Source of the DNA: Evansella cellulosilytica DSM 2522
GTDB taxonomy: Bacteria; Bacillota; Bacilli; Bacillales; Salisediminibacteriaceae
Assembly: GCF_000177235.2 (NCBI RefSeq)
Contig: NC_014829.1
Location: forward strand, 3,658,001-3,722,000
DNA: 64,000 nt
Direction of reading: 5' to 3'
How positions within the stretch are numbered: position 1 is the first letter of the stretch; each line of letters starts with the position of its first letter. The position numbers were made by a program, and so were the translations under genes. A model generated the notes under the pieces. The model searched no databases, was not told the DNA's origin, and saw only the letters and a list, made by a program, of their open reading frames with translations. Positions 30,723 through 40,479 of this stretch are shown piece after piece.

Positions 30723-33128
30723 TTATTGTATTGTTAAAACGCCACCTTGTAACTCGTATTCATTCGTACCAGTTCTTGCATAGACATTGATTTGATATCT
30801 CCCTGGAACTAATGGTTCTCCATTTATCGTCATATTCCAACTAAAGCTATGAAGCCCTTGTGGTACATTTGTTGCTTTAGCCGGTTCAGCAAGAAGCTCT
30901 CCAGTATCAGCATTCCTAATTCTCAAGTTAAATACTTCTGCGCCACCAGGTACATTTACTGTTCCGACAAGATTTTCACCAGCTATACCAAGTGATAACC
31001 CACTTAGCATTGGGTAATCAGGCTCTTGTACGAAAAGGATAGTTGGTACTTCCACAGATTGTTCACCATCACTTAAAATAAATGTTCCCTCGTAATAGCC
31101 TGGCTCTAGCTTACTCGCATCTACTTGTACACCAAAGTTGATATTTTGTGTTCTTCCTGGTTGTACTTGTAGATTTCTGCTCGTCTGAATTTTAATTCCT
31201 TCATGACCAGTAAACTCTAATGAATAACGTTTACGTTCATTTGATAAATTGTGAATAGTAAAGCTTTGACGCTGAACTTCCTTTCCTTTTTCCTTTGAAA
31301 AAATACCGAATGAATGGCTTCCTGGTGTGACGACCGTATTTGTATTGATAGCATCAAACACTCTAATACTTCCTGCACCTTGCGTGTTATGAGGATATAG
31401 GTTTCCATCAAAATCATATAAATTTTCAGCAGTATTCATCAATGCTGATTTAACAAACTCGACGCTCCAATCCGGGTTCGCTTGTAAAATGAGTGCAGCA
31501 GCGCCTGCTACATGTGGTGCCGCCATGCTTGTGCCTTGTGTTGATGCATATCCATGTGGATTATCTGGATTGTGTGTTGGAACAGTACTTAAAATCGCAA
31601 CACCTGGTGCGGCTACATCAGGCTTTATCATCCACGTATTCATAACGGGACCACGAGATGAGAAGTCAGCAATTGTCTCACCAATCAATCTATCAAACTC
31701 AATATTAAATGAGATCGTATTATTCCCAGCTGCAAGTTCAGCTAATAAGACTTCCCCATCTTCTAGAGTTGTCATAATAGATGGAATAGCTAATCCTGCA
31801 ACTTCAGGCTGCTCCCCTTCTACATTATTATAAATAACAGCACCAATAGCACCATGCTCTTTCGCATTTTCAGCCTTTTCAACGAAAGGATAGTCGCCAC
31901 GTTGAATAAGTGCTATCTTTCCTTCTAAATCCTTCCCTTCAAAATCTTCATCTGTTCCAGCTAGTCCAACATCGACAAATTCAAATTCACCCTCATTTAA
32001 AGCAAGTAGCTCCTCTTCATTTGGGTACCCCATCACTTTTGCAGATGGATAATCTGCCCCTGGAGATGTAAAGATCTCTGCAGTATAAAAATTATATGGC
32101 AGCTGTGATGCACCAACAGAAATCGCTTCACGAGATGTTCCTGGCGAACCAACTGTCCAATTGTTCGGGCCACTATTACCGTTTGACGTAACAGCTACAA
32201 CACCTTCTGCCATTGCCCAATCTAGAGCAATGCTCGTTGGAAAATCCGGGTCATTAGAAGTATTACCTAATGATAGATTCATCACATCCGCACCATCTAA
32301 TACAGCTCTTTCAATAGCTGCAACGACATTTTCCGTACTTCCACTTCCCCCAGGACCAAGCACTCGATAAGCGAGTAACGTTGCTTCGGGTGCAACACCT
32401 TTAATATTCCCATTTGCGGCTACAGTACCTGCCACATGAGTACCGTGAGTTGTCGCATCACCACGCGGGTCTCCAACAGGGGTTTCTTGTGGGGAATCAT
32501 TGTTATCAACAAAATCCCAGCCTTTATATTCTTCGAAATTATTAACTAAGTCAGGGTGTGTGTAATCTACACCTGTATCAATGATCGCTACTGTTACACC
32601 TTCACCAGTATACCCTGCATCCCATGCTTGTTCCGATTGGATGAATGGGGCTGTTTCAAGCATCTCAGGAGTAATTGATTGTGAAGTAAATATATCATCC
32701 TCACTAATAGATACTGCTTCATACTCTTGGTTAGGATATACTGCTTTAATCCCATCAATATCTACTAATTTATAAAGTTCATTTTGTGGAAGTTCTAAAG
32801 AGAAACCAGAAAATACATATTCATATTCCTGATTAATATTGCTAGAGGAAGTTGCAGATTGTATTTCATTTATTACGAGATTACGTGCTTTCGCTAAGTG
32901 ATTTTTCGTATGATTTTTCCCTATGTGTTTTGACTCGACAATTGACTCTTCTTGTAGCTCAACAATAACGGTAATCACTTCAGAGGAGGTTTCATCTACT
33001 TCTAGATGAAAGGTAGTTAACTGTGGACTTGAATGATCTGCTTTTACACCTTGAAAACCAGATAAATTAGAGAACGCTAAAATAAATATTAATGAATACA
33101 CAAATAATAGTTTAATACTTTTTTTCAT
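30723..33128 (-). CDS. secreted subtilisin-family serine protease, Vpr-like
   Basis: An 801-residue S8 protease. A signal peptide covers about residues 1-30. An inhibitor I9-type propeptide follows (about 38-140). The catalytic triad is Asp184 (AIIDTGVDY), His228 (HGTHVAGT) and Ser534 (GTSMAAPHVAG). A PA domain is inserted between His and Ser (about 345-475), as in Vpr. The C-terminal 200 residues contain beta-sandwich segments of the Fn3/FlgD-Ig type. It should act outside the cell or in the wall, degrading proteins. It is monocistronic. Confidence 0.93.
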   Translation of the reverse strand: MKKSIKLLFVYSLIFILAFSNLSGFQGVKADHSSPQLTTFHLEVDETSSEVITVIVELQEESIVESKHIGKNHTKNHLAKARNLVINEIQSATSSSNINQEYEYVFSGFSLELPQNELYKLVDIDGIKAVYPNQEYEAVSISEDDIFTSQSITPEMLETAPFIQSEQAWDAGYTGEGVTVAIIDTGVDYTHPDLVNNFEEYKGWDFVDNNDSPQETPVGDPRGDATTHGTHVAGTVAANGNIKGVAPEATLLAYRVLGPGGSGSTENVVAAIERAVLDGADVMNLSLGNTSNDPDFPTSIALDWAMAEGVVAVTSNGNSGPNNWTVGSPGTSREAISVGASQLPYNFYTAEIFTSPGADYPSAKVMGYPNEEELLALNEGEFEFVDVGLAGTDEDFEGKDLEGKIALIQRGDYPFVEKAENAKEHGAIGAVIYNNVEGEQPEVAGLAIPSIMTTLEDGEVLLAELAAGNNTISFNIEFDRLIGETIADFSSRGPVMNTWMIKPDVAAPGVAILSTVPTHNPDNPHGYASTQGTSMAAPHVAGAAALILQANPDWSVEFVKSALMNTAENLYDFDGNLYPHNTQGAGSIRVFDAINTNTVVTPGSHSFGIFSKEKGKEVQRQSFTIHNLSNERKRYSLEFTGHEGIKIQTSRNLQVQPGRTQNINFGVQVDASKLEPGYYEGTFILSDGEQSVEVPTILFVQEPDYPMLSGLSLGIAGENLVGTVNVPGGAEVFNLRIRNADTGELLAEPAKATNVPQGLHSFSWNMTINGEPLVPGRYQINVYARTGTNEYELQGGVLTIQ

Positions 33129-33612
33129 TTAACACCATCTCCTATTATTTTTTTTACTAGCATGAAGATTACTTTATCATCACCCTCTATTCATAGAAAA
33201 CTTTGTCACTTATATAAAATCTAACCATTCATTCTACTAACTGTCAATATATTCAGATAACTGCTATGTGAATATGACTCATAAATTTAGAATTATATAA
33301 GTATAAGATGAATCATAGTATTTATTAACACATTCTCACTATTACAAGTGCTTTTCCGGAATTTAATTTCACATTTTTATTATTATAAAATAGAATATAG
33401 CCGCTGTTAATCGGACTATATTCATCGCCTTCCTTCTATTAATATAGTTTCTGTCTATCAAAATGATGAAATAGTAATATAGTAATTTGTTTCTTTTATA
33501 TCTATTGACCTAATCATATATCTATTAAATTTGTGTCATTTGTTCTATTGATTTTCTACATAGGCTTATAGTAGATTTACAATATCTCCATTGGATACAT
33601 TTTTTACCATAA
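33129..33612. other. AT-rich upstream region of the Vpr-like protease
   Basis: About 480 bases of very AT-rich sequence before the repeat element at 33613. It should hold the protease promoter on its left. No ORF, RNA or clear binding site was seen. Confidence 0.5.
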
Positions 33613-33742
33613 GAAAAAAACTAAAAACAGGCTTGGCAAAGCTCATTTTTAGTCTTTTCTTAGTAGCAGTGGAATTTCGCCGTAGCTTTTAAAGTGCTGG
33701 TGAGTGCTCTTCTCACTAGTACGCACGGCGATAAAATTCCAC
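33613..33742 (+). repeat. dispersed imperfect palindrome, copy B
   Basis: A terminator-like stem (ACTAAAAACAGGCTT...AGTC, 33613-33657) leads into the palindrome at 33669-33742. Outer arm GTGGAATTTCGCCGT pairs with ACGGCGAT-AAAATTCCAC with a three-base bulge. The inner arms GTGCTGGTGAG and CTCACTAGTAC pair fully only if two G-U pairs are allowed. Confidence 0.85.
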
Positions 33743-33774
33743 TACCAAATTTATACTTTCTTATCTTCTGAGAA

Positions 33775-33810
33775 AAAGAGAGGCTCCCTAGGGGCCTCTC
33801 TTTTTATTAT
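33775..33810. terminator. terminator downstream of the stand-alone secY
   Basis: AGAGAGGC...GCCTCTCT flanked by A-rich and T-rich runs on both strands, so it can act in either direction. On the minus strand it ends transcription of the SecY gene. Confidence 0.85.
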
Positions 33811-33817
33811 CGTTTCT

Positions 33818-35119
33818 TTATGAAGACTTCTTTAAGAATCCTGAATATCTTCGCTCAATTAACTGGCTTTCCACTTGCTTCATCGTATCTAACGCTACCG
33901 CTGTCACGATAAGTAGCCCTGTCCCACCAATTTGTACAGCTGGTGGTAAGCTTGCAGCACGTGTGAAAATCAACGGCATGACAGCTACAGTTGCTAAGAA
34001 CAGAGATCCAACAAACGTTAATCTGTAAAGCGTACGAACAATATACGTTTGTGTTGCTTTACCAGGACGAATACCAGGAATAAAACCATTTTGCTTCTTT
34101 AAGTTCTCTGCCATCTGCTCTGGGTTCATTTGAATGAACGTATAGAAGTAAGCAAAGGCAATGATTAACGCAGCATATACTACCATACCAACTGGTTCTT
34201 GTAGATTTACATATTGTATAATCCAACCACCAAATCCGTCTGTGCTCCCGAAAATACCGGCAACTGTTTGTGGCATAAAGAACAATGCTGAAGCAAAGAT
34301 AACTGGAATAACCCCTGCAGCATTTACCTTTAATGGAATGTGCGTCGATTGTCCACCTGTTTTCTTTCCACCTGCAGCCATTTTCTTAGCATATTGTACT
34401 GTCACTTTACGAACAGCTTGTTGTACGAATATAATCGCAACAATAACCGCTAAAATGGCAAGTGCAATAAGTAAAATCGTTACGATATTTAAGAATAACT
34501 GGTCTCCTGCATCAACAATATAAGTAGTATAAATTTGTCTAACACCATTTGGAATTGCAGCTACAATCCCTCCAAAGATAATAATGGAAATACCATTTCC
34601 GACACCTTGTGCTGTAATTTGCTCCCCTACCCACATAAGGAATGCCGTACCTGCTGTTAAAACAACAGCAATTAGTAAGTATGTGGTTACAGAAGGGTCT
34701 GGAACAACACCTGGCATAATATTGTTAAATCCAATGGATAATGCTAACGCCTGTAAAAATGCAATACCAATAGTTCCATAACGTGTTACTTGAGCAAGTT
34801 TCTTACGACCTGCTTCTCCTTCTTTCGCCCATTCAGCAAATTTAGGAACAACATCCATTCTTAATAACTGAACGATAATGGAAGCTGTAATATATGGCAT
34901 GATACCTGTTGCAAATATGGAGAATCTTTCTAAAGCTCCTCCACCAAATGTATCAAGTAATCCAAAAGCTGCTAAACCGTCAAAATTAAGAGCATCAGGA
35001 TTTACCCCGGGGGCTGGAATATGTGCACCTATACGGAACACTAACAGCATTAATAATGTAAAAATAATCTTGTTGCGCAGTTCACCCACGCGGAAAATGT
35101 TACGGATAGTACGAAACAT
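33818..35119 (-). CDS. secY: preprotein translocase subunit SecY, stand-alone copy
   Basis: About 433 residues from an ATG at 35119, with GAGGTG 6 bases upstream (the upstream GTG overlaps that site). It has the full ten-segment SecY pattern: FRIGAHIPAPGV, the plug/TM2 region GGGALERFSIFATGIMPYI, VVPKFAEWAKEGEAGR, and FIPGIRPG near TM8/9. It makes the protein-conducting channel with SecE/SecG. The unusual point is context: it is not in the ribosomal spc operon but alone between a protease and hom. Confidence 0.93.
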   Translation of the reverse strand: MFRTIRNIFRVGELRNKIIFTLLMLLVFRIGAHIPAPGVNPDALNFDGLAAFGLLDTFGGGALERFSIFATGIMPYITASIIVQLLRMDVVPKFAEWAKEGEAGRKKLAQVTRYGTIGIAFLQALALSIGFNNIMPGVVPDPSVTTYLLIAVVLTAGTAFLMWVGEQITAQGVGNGISIIIFGGIVAAIPNGVRQIYTTYIVDAGDQLFLNIVTILLIALAILAVIVAIIFVQQAVRKVTVQYAKKMAAGGKKTGGQSTHIPLKVNAAGVIPVIFASALFFMPQTVAGIFGSTDGFGGWIIQYVNLQEPVGMVVYAALIIAFAYFYTFIQMNPEQMAENLKKQNGFIPGIRPGKATQTYIVRTLYRLTFVGSLFLATVAVMPLIFTRAASLPPAVQIGGTGLLIVTAVALDTMKQVESQLIERRYSGFLKKSS

Positions 35120-35292
35120 GTGCAGCACCTCTACCTTTTAATATATGGACCTACTCTAGTTTGTTTATGGCCGTTGCTAATAGAATATCATAAAATAAAG
35201 ACACAGTTTGTAATTTTTTAAAAAAAGATAAAAATTTACATCCTTTTTTGACAAAATTAGGGTTCTTACTGACCATAGAATGAACAAACTAC

Positions 35293-35317
35293 TGATAACG
35301 CTTTCACTTGTGAAAGC
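35293..35317. promoter_or_regulatory. cre-like site and palindrome upstream of secY
   Basis: TGATAACGCTTTCA (35293-35306) resembles the CcpA cre consensus with one core mismatch. It overlaps a palindrome GCTTTCAC-TT-GTGAAAGC (35300-35317). It is about 175 bases before secY. No other notable feature was seen in the rest of this gap. Confidence 0.35.
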
Positions 35318-35416
35318 TACAGTTTATTCTATCATAATTTATCTAATATTACCTTATTAAATTTTGACAATTTATCTCTTACTAGTTTTCACTAGAAAAA
35401 TAGGAGTGGAAAAAGC

Positions 35417-35458
35417 GAGGCTATGTCAAAAGGTGTTTCATACCTTCCGACACAGCCT
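35417..35458 (-). terminator. terminator of the metY-hom operon
   Basis: AGGCTATGTCAAAAGGT pairs with ACCTTCCGACACAGCCT with a few mismatches. The minus strand continues CGCTTTTTCC. It lies just after the hom stop. Confidence 0.8.
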
Positions 35459-35471
35459 TTGTGATTCCCGT

Positions 35472-36764
35472 TTAGAAAGTTAGTGTTCTTTCTTTTTTTA
35501 CAGGTGAATCATTTAATAGCAGTTCCTTTTCATCCGTTAATAATGGATACACATTTATTCCTGTTAATCTATCAATCGCTATTAGCGCATCGATTTCCTC
35601 TCTTGACGCTTTAATTGCAAACCCGTGTCTATGGTTAATTGGATTTATTGAAAGCAGTACGTCAAGCCGACTTTTAGAAATATAGAAAGGCAAACGATCA
35701 TCACCAGTTAAAAACCATAGCTTATTCGCTTCATCATGATTTAATTCCTCGTCAGAGTCAAATAGATGCTCTGTAAATTCATAGGCGGATAGTTTATTTA
35801 ACTCATTTTCATTCATTAGAAGATTCACAACGTCTTCAATGACTGCACTTGAAGTTGGGTACCTTCCCGCTCCTGGTCCTTGCAATAATACAGAACCTAC
35901 GATACTTCCTTCAATATGAATACCATTGTTAACGCCTTCCACATTAAAAAGCGGATGCTCTCGTAAAACAATCGAAGGCTGTACCGACGCACTTACTTTA
36001 TTATTACCTTTAATGAGGGAAGCAACCAATTTAATACGACCTGTAATTTTTTCTACAAGCTTTATATCTTCGATGTTGACCGAGCGGATCCCTAACGGAC
36101 TATTTGACTCCCATTCTGGTGCTACGCCATAAATCCACCGACTTAATATATTCGTTTTAAAATAAGGATCCCATCCATCGATATCCTTATCAGGAATTGC
36201 TTCTGCAAACCCCTTTTCTTGTGCCTCTTTTAAAGAGGATGCAAAGGAAGATGATTCTTCTCTCATCTTTGTAAGGATAAAGTTAGACGTGCCGTTGACA
36301 ATACCTTCTAAACGATTAATTGTATTCGTTTTTAACGTGTGGCGAAGTGTATTTAGTAGAGGAATTCCTCCTGCAACGGCAGCCTCAAATAAAAGCTGGC
36401 AACTGTTTTGTTCTGCCAACGTGTGAAGTTCATCACCGTGCTTAGCAAGAAGCTCCTTGTTCGCTGATACGACAGAGATTCCTTGACGCAACAATGCAGT
36501 AACATATGGATAGCCAGTTTCTGAGTCAGGTGTTGCCTCAACAACAGCATGTATTTGTGCATTTAATACATCGTCGAGATTATTTGTCACCGTTGTTTCT
36601 CCATTCACTTGGCGATTATCTACATTTTTAACAACTACAAATGGGATCTCTATTCGTGCCCCTAAAAGGGCTTCGAGCTTTTTCGCTTTCTTTTCAATCG
36701 TTCTATATACTCCTTCACCTACAGTTCCAAATCCGATAATCGCTAGTTTAAATGACTGACTCAT
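35472..36764 (-). CDS. hom: homoserine dehydrogenase
   Basis: A 430-residue NAD(P)-dependent enzyme. The Rossmann motif is AIIGFGTVGEGVY and the catalytic region contains SANKELLAKHG and GIVNGTSNFILTKM. It converts aspartate semialdehyde to homoserine. The C-terminal 90 residues differ from the ACT domain of B. subtilis Hom. It follows metY in the S-box operon by 42 bases, so it likely supplies homoserine for methionine rather than for threonine. Confidence 0.88.
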   Translation of the reverse strand: MSQSFKLAIIGFGTVGEGVYRTIEKKAKKLEALLGARIEIPFVVVKNVDNRQVNGETTVTNNLDDVLNAQIHAVVEATPDSETGYPYVTALLRQGISVVSANKELLAKHGDELHTLAEQNSCQLLFEAAVAGGIPLLNTLRHTLKTNTINRLEGIVNGTSNFILTKMREESSSFASSLKEAQEKGFAEAIPDKDIDGWDPYFKTNILSRWIYGVAPEWESNSPLGIRSVNIEDIKLVEKITGRIKLVASLIKGNNKVSASVQPSIVLREHPLFNVEGVNNGIHIEGSIVGSVLLQGPGAGRYPTSSAVIEDVVNLLMNENELNKLSAYEFTEHLFDSDEELNHDEANKLWFLTGDDRLPFYISKSRLDVLLSINPINHRHGFAIKASREEIDALIAIDRLTGINVYPLLTDEKELLLNDSPVKKERTLTF

Positions 36765-36806
36765 GACGAGAGTCCTCCTTGATAAATCAATTTATTCTTA
36801 TGCTTA

Positions 36807-38114
<1,308 letters not shown>

Positions 38115-38215
38115 CTACATAAATTTGTAATTTTAAATATGTTAAACTTTAAAGTTTATTTCCTCTTCTAGGATTTACTTACATAACGAATACAGTATTT
38201 TACCATTCCTACTAA

Positions 38216-38256
38216 AAAACGCCCCTCTGCCGAAAAGACAAAGAGACGTTAGTAAC
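38216..38256 (-). terminator. regulated terminator of the metY S-box leader
   Basis: On the minus strand AACGTCTCT pairs with AGAGGGGCGTT with a small bulge, then TTTTTT. It lies between the aptamer and metY. Confidence 0.85.
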
Positions 38257-38268
38257 ATGGTTAGAACG

Positions 38269-38384
<116 letters not shown>

Positions 38385-38574
38385 TAATATATGTATTTTT
38401 CATCAATATTTTAACACAGTAGTCCTCTAAAGGATCGTATCATTGTATATAATTTTCGTCAACGGTTTTTATATGAAAAACTGTCCTTCACACTATTATC
38501 GCAAATTTTTTAAATATTATGAAGTTGTTGAAAATAATAACACCTATTTATAAGCGTGTCAATTTATTTTACAC

Positions 38575-38665
38575 ACTTTTTAAGAATTTCGACGTATCCC
38601 TTAAAGTACTAGGAGTGCTCTCCTGAGGGATGATGATGTCTGGAGATAGACTTCCTTCCCCAAGT
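38575..38665 (+). repeat. possible decayed relative of the dispersed palindrome (copy H)
   Basis: AATTTCGACGTATCCC, TTAAAGTACTAG and GAGTGCTCTCCTGAGGGAT resemble the left and inner parts of copies A and C. It has its own arms ATCCCT/AGGGAT and AGGAG/CTCCT. The outer arms are lost. Confidence 0.4.
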
Positions 38666-38704
38666 TGAAAAAACTTAGCAGATAATATTTACCAGTTTAC
38701 TGTT

Positions 38705-38734
38705 TGAATAGAATTTTAAAATACTAACATAATA
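38705..38734 (+). promoter_or_regulatory. SigG-type promoter of the SASP gene
   Basis: TGAATA (-35, 38705-38710), a 17-base spacer, and CATAATA (-10, 38728-38734; consensus CATACTA). The ATG is 34 bases after the -10. This fits forespore expression. Confidence 0.75.
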
Positions 38735-38767
38735 AAAGTATCCTACAATAAAGCGAGGTGATACACG

Positions 38768-38950
38768 ATGGCACGAAACAACAAACTTCTCGTACCTGGT
38801 GTAGAACAAGCATTAGATCAAATGAAGTATGAAATTGCGCAAGAATTCGGTGTAAACCTAGGTGCAGATGCTACTTCACGTTCAAATGGATCTGTAGGTG
38901 GCGAAATTACAAAACGCCTAGTTCAACAAGCTGAACAACAAAAATTTTAA
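38768..38950 (+). CDS. alpha/beta-type small acid-soluble spore protein
   Basis: A 60-residue SASP. The family core is seen as [21 protein letters not shown], then [16 protein letters not shown]. It contains the germination-protease cleavage region around EIAQEFGV. These proteins coat and protect spore DNA. It has a SigG-like promoter and a strong terminator, so it is monocistronic. Confidence 0.96.
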   Translation: MARNNKLLVPGVEQALDQMKYEIAQEFGVNLGADATSRSNGSVGGEITKRLVQQAEQQKF

Positions 38951-38963
38951 TATGAGTGGCACT

Positions 38964-38994
38964 TACACGCAGGCATAGCGCCTGCGTGTTTTTA
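38964..38994 (+). terminator. SASP gene terminator
   Basis: ACACGCAGGC-ATAG-CGCCTGCGTGT followed by TTTT on the plus strand, 14 bases after the stop. Confidence 0.93.
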
Positions 38995-39095
38995 ATATGA
39001 ATGGGGTACATAAAACTCTTCCCAATTTAATGTGTAACATATAATATGTAATTAACAAATGTGACAAGTACATTAGATGAGAGGGGATATTATTC

Positions 39096-39395
39096 ATGAT
39101 TGTTCGATCTTTAAATATTATCCTTTCGTTCTCTCTTCTATTATTAGTCCTATCGATTCATGCACCTTCTCATTTTTCTGACAACTATGAGAACTACATT
39201 ACAGCAACAACATATGAGTTAGCAGCTGAAGGGAATGAACCGGAAGATAAAGGTACAAATAGGTTATTGTATTCTCCATCTTTTTTTCATCAGAAAATAT
39301 TGAGCGATTTGGTCATAGCACGTTCTGATACATTCCAGAAGTGTTGGCAAAAAAAGCAGGCCACTTATATTAATCAAAACGGTGATTATTTATAA
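39096..39395 (+). CDS. hypothetical protein with N-terminal membrane segment
   Basis: A 99-residue frame with AGAGGGG 9 bases before the ATG. Residues 5-22 are hydrophobic (SLNIILSFSLLLLVLSIHA), giving a signal peptide or anchor; the rest is polar and has one Cys. No family was recognised. The ribosome binding site and hydrophobic start support it, but the codon pattern is not decisive. Confidence 0.5.
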   Translation: MIVRSLNIILSFSLLLLVLSIHAPSHFSDNYENYITATTYELAAEGNEPEDKGTNRLLYSPSFFHQKILSDLVIARSDTFQKCWQKKQATYINQNGDYL

Positions 39396-39438
39396 TTACC
39401 ACCTTCCTACTATATTAAAATAAAGTGGAGGGAAATAA

Positions 39439-39570
39439 ATGAAGCCTGTGCGCAAAAATGATGATCTATACATTAAAGAAGCATTTAGAGGTTTAACATG
39501 GGGATTATTGATGATGATCGTTGTCTTTTTAATACTACACTTTGTTTTCGACATAAAAGCATTTCAATAA
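39439..39570 (+). CDS. small membrane protein (43 residues)
   Basis: GTGGAGGG lies 6 bases before an ATG at 39439. The product has a short charged head (MKPVRKNDDLYIKEA) and one membrane segment (about residues 18-37, rich in L, M, I, V, F). No family was recognised. It lies 43 bases after the 39096 ORF and may be cotranscribed with it. Confidence 0.6.
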   Translation: MKPVRKNDDLYIKEAFRGLTWGLLMMIVVFLILHFVFDIKAFQ

Positions 39571-39579
39571 AATTAAGCA

Positions 39580-39687
39580 AAAGAGGATGTCCCAAAAGCT
39601 ATTAGAAGCAGTGGAATTTCGCCGTACCTCTTATAGTACTAGTGAGTTCTCTTCTCGCTAGTACGCACGGCGATAAAATTCCACTGC
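39580..39687 (+). repeat. dispersed imperfect palindrome, copy C
   Basis: Outer arms GCAGTGGAATTTCGCCGT (39608-39625) and ACGGCGAT-AAAATTCCACTGC (39667-39687) pair with a three-base bulge. Inner arms GTACTAGTGAG and CTCGCTAGTAC pair with one G-T. It lies between converging genes. Confidence 0.88.
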
Positions 39688-39710
39688 CAATTTTATACGC
39701 TTATCTTATA

Positions 39711-39761
39711 AAAAAAAGGAGAGGCAATGGATTCGTTTTTATCCATTGTCTCCCCTTTTTT
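39711..39761. terminator. terminator overlapping the end of the SASP-like gene
   Basis: GGAGAGGCAATGGAT pairs with ATCCATTGTCTCC; A-run and T-run flank it, so it can work both ways. The right end touches the stop codon of the minus gene at 39760. Confidence 0.85.
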
Positions 39762-40014
39762 ATCGCTGTTTTGTCATTTGTTTTTGTGCCATTTTTACTA
39801 ATTCACGAACCATGTTTCCACCGATACTTCCACCTATTTCCCCTGCATCTTTTGCCTTTATATTGCCATTATAGCCCTTCTGCAAGGAGATTCCTTTTTC
39901 ATCAGCAACTTCATACTTCACGTTTTCCCGGTCTTTAACGTTCATTACTTCTGCCTTTAAACGATCTAATCCTTCTCTCGCTTCCGGAACAAGAATTTTA
40001 TGTTTACGGCTCAT
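39760..40014 (-). CDS. divergent alpha/beta-type SASP-like protein
   Basis: An 84-residue protein. The start (HKILVPEAREGLDRLKAEVM) and the end (GEIGGSIGGNMVRELVKMAQ) match the two conserved blocks of alpha/beta SASPs. A 25-residue lysine-rich insertion (about 28-52) separates them and the usual protease site is altered. It may be a minor or specialised SASP of the SspF/SspH type. It is 11 bases after the DUF4025-like gene. Confidence 0.75.
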   Translation of the reverse strand: MSRKHKILVPEAREGLDRLKAEVMNVKDRENVKYEVADEKGISLQKGYNGNIKAKDAGEIGGSIGGNMVRELVKMAQKQMTKQR

Positions 40015-40025
40015 CCCAGTTCACC

Positions 40026-40262
40026 TTATTCAAAGCCTTTTCTTGGTATTTCTCTTCCTGCTTTGCCCGAAGTCTTTTGCCCATTCTCATTAACTTCATC
40101 AATTTTAGCGTCAATCGTTCCTTCTGTATATGCATCTGACACTTGCTCATGCGTTACCGCTAATCCATTCTCAGTCTCATCTTTACTATTATATTGATTT
40201 ACTTCATATGTTTTTTCAGCTACTTTGTCAATTTGCTCATGTGTCACTTTATTTTTGTGCAT
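40026..40262 (-). CDS. DUF4025-like (YozQ-type) small protein
   Basis: 78 residues from an ATG at 40262; GGAGG lies 8 bases upstream, and the upstream TTG contains that site. The sequence ends with AVTHEQVSDAYTEGTID and PRKGFE, a pattern seen in YozQ/DUF4025 proteins of Bacilli. The function is unknown. The pairing with a SASP-like gene suggests a sporulation role by context only. Confidence 0.65.
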   Translation of the reverse strand: MHKNKVTHEQIDKVAEKTYEVNQYNSKDETENGLAVTHEQVSDAYTEGTIDAKIDEVNENGQKTSGKAGREIPRKGFE

Positions 40263-40428
40263 TTGCTTCGCCTCCAATCATTATTATGTTTTACATGAAA
40301 GTAAAAAAATATGAAGCAGGCTGTCCCAAAAGCTATTATAATTTCTGGCAATGAATCCACTCGGCGTGCGCTAACTACAAGAAATCGACTTATAATGGGC
40401 TTTAAGAGATTGCGGTGGCACATTGCAT

Positions 40429-40473
40429 AGAGGATGACTCAAAGGTAAAAATTCGACTTTTTAAGTCACCCTC
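40429..40473 (-). terminator. hairpin after the SMP-30 gene
   Basis: GAGGATGACTCAAAGG pairs with CTTTTTAAGTCACCCTC with mismatches. It is just after the stop at 40480. The T-run is poor. It is similar to stems at 15065, 16121 and 49988 that share GACTCA/TGAGTC arms. Confidence 0.5.
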
Positions 40474-40479
40474 AAATCG

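Noticed and set aside
34161-34523. 120-residue plus-strand frame
   Set aside because: Antisense to secY with no family pattern and no start signal.
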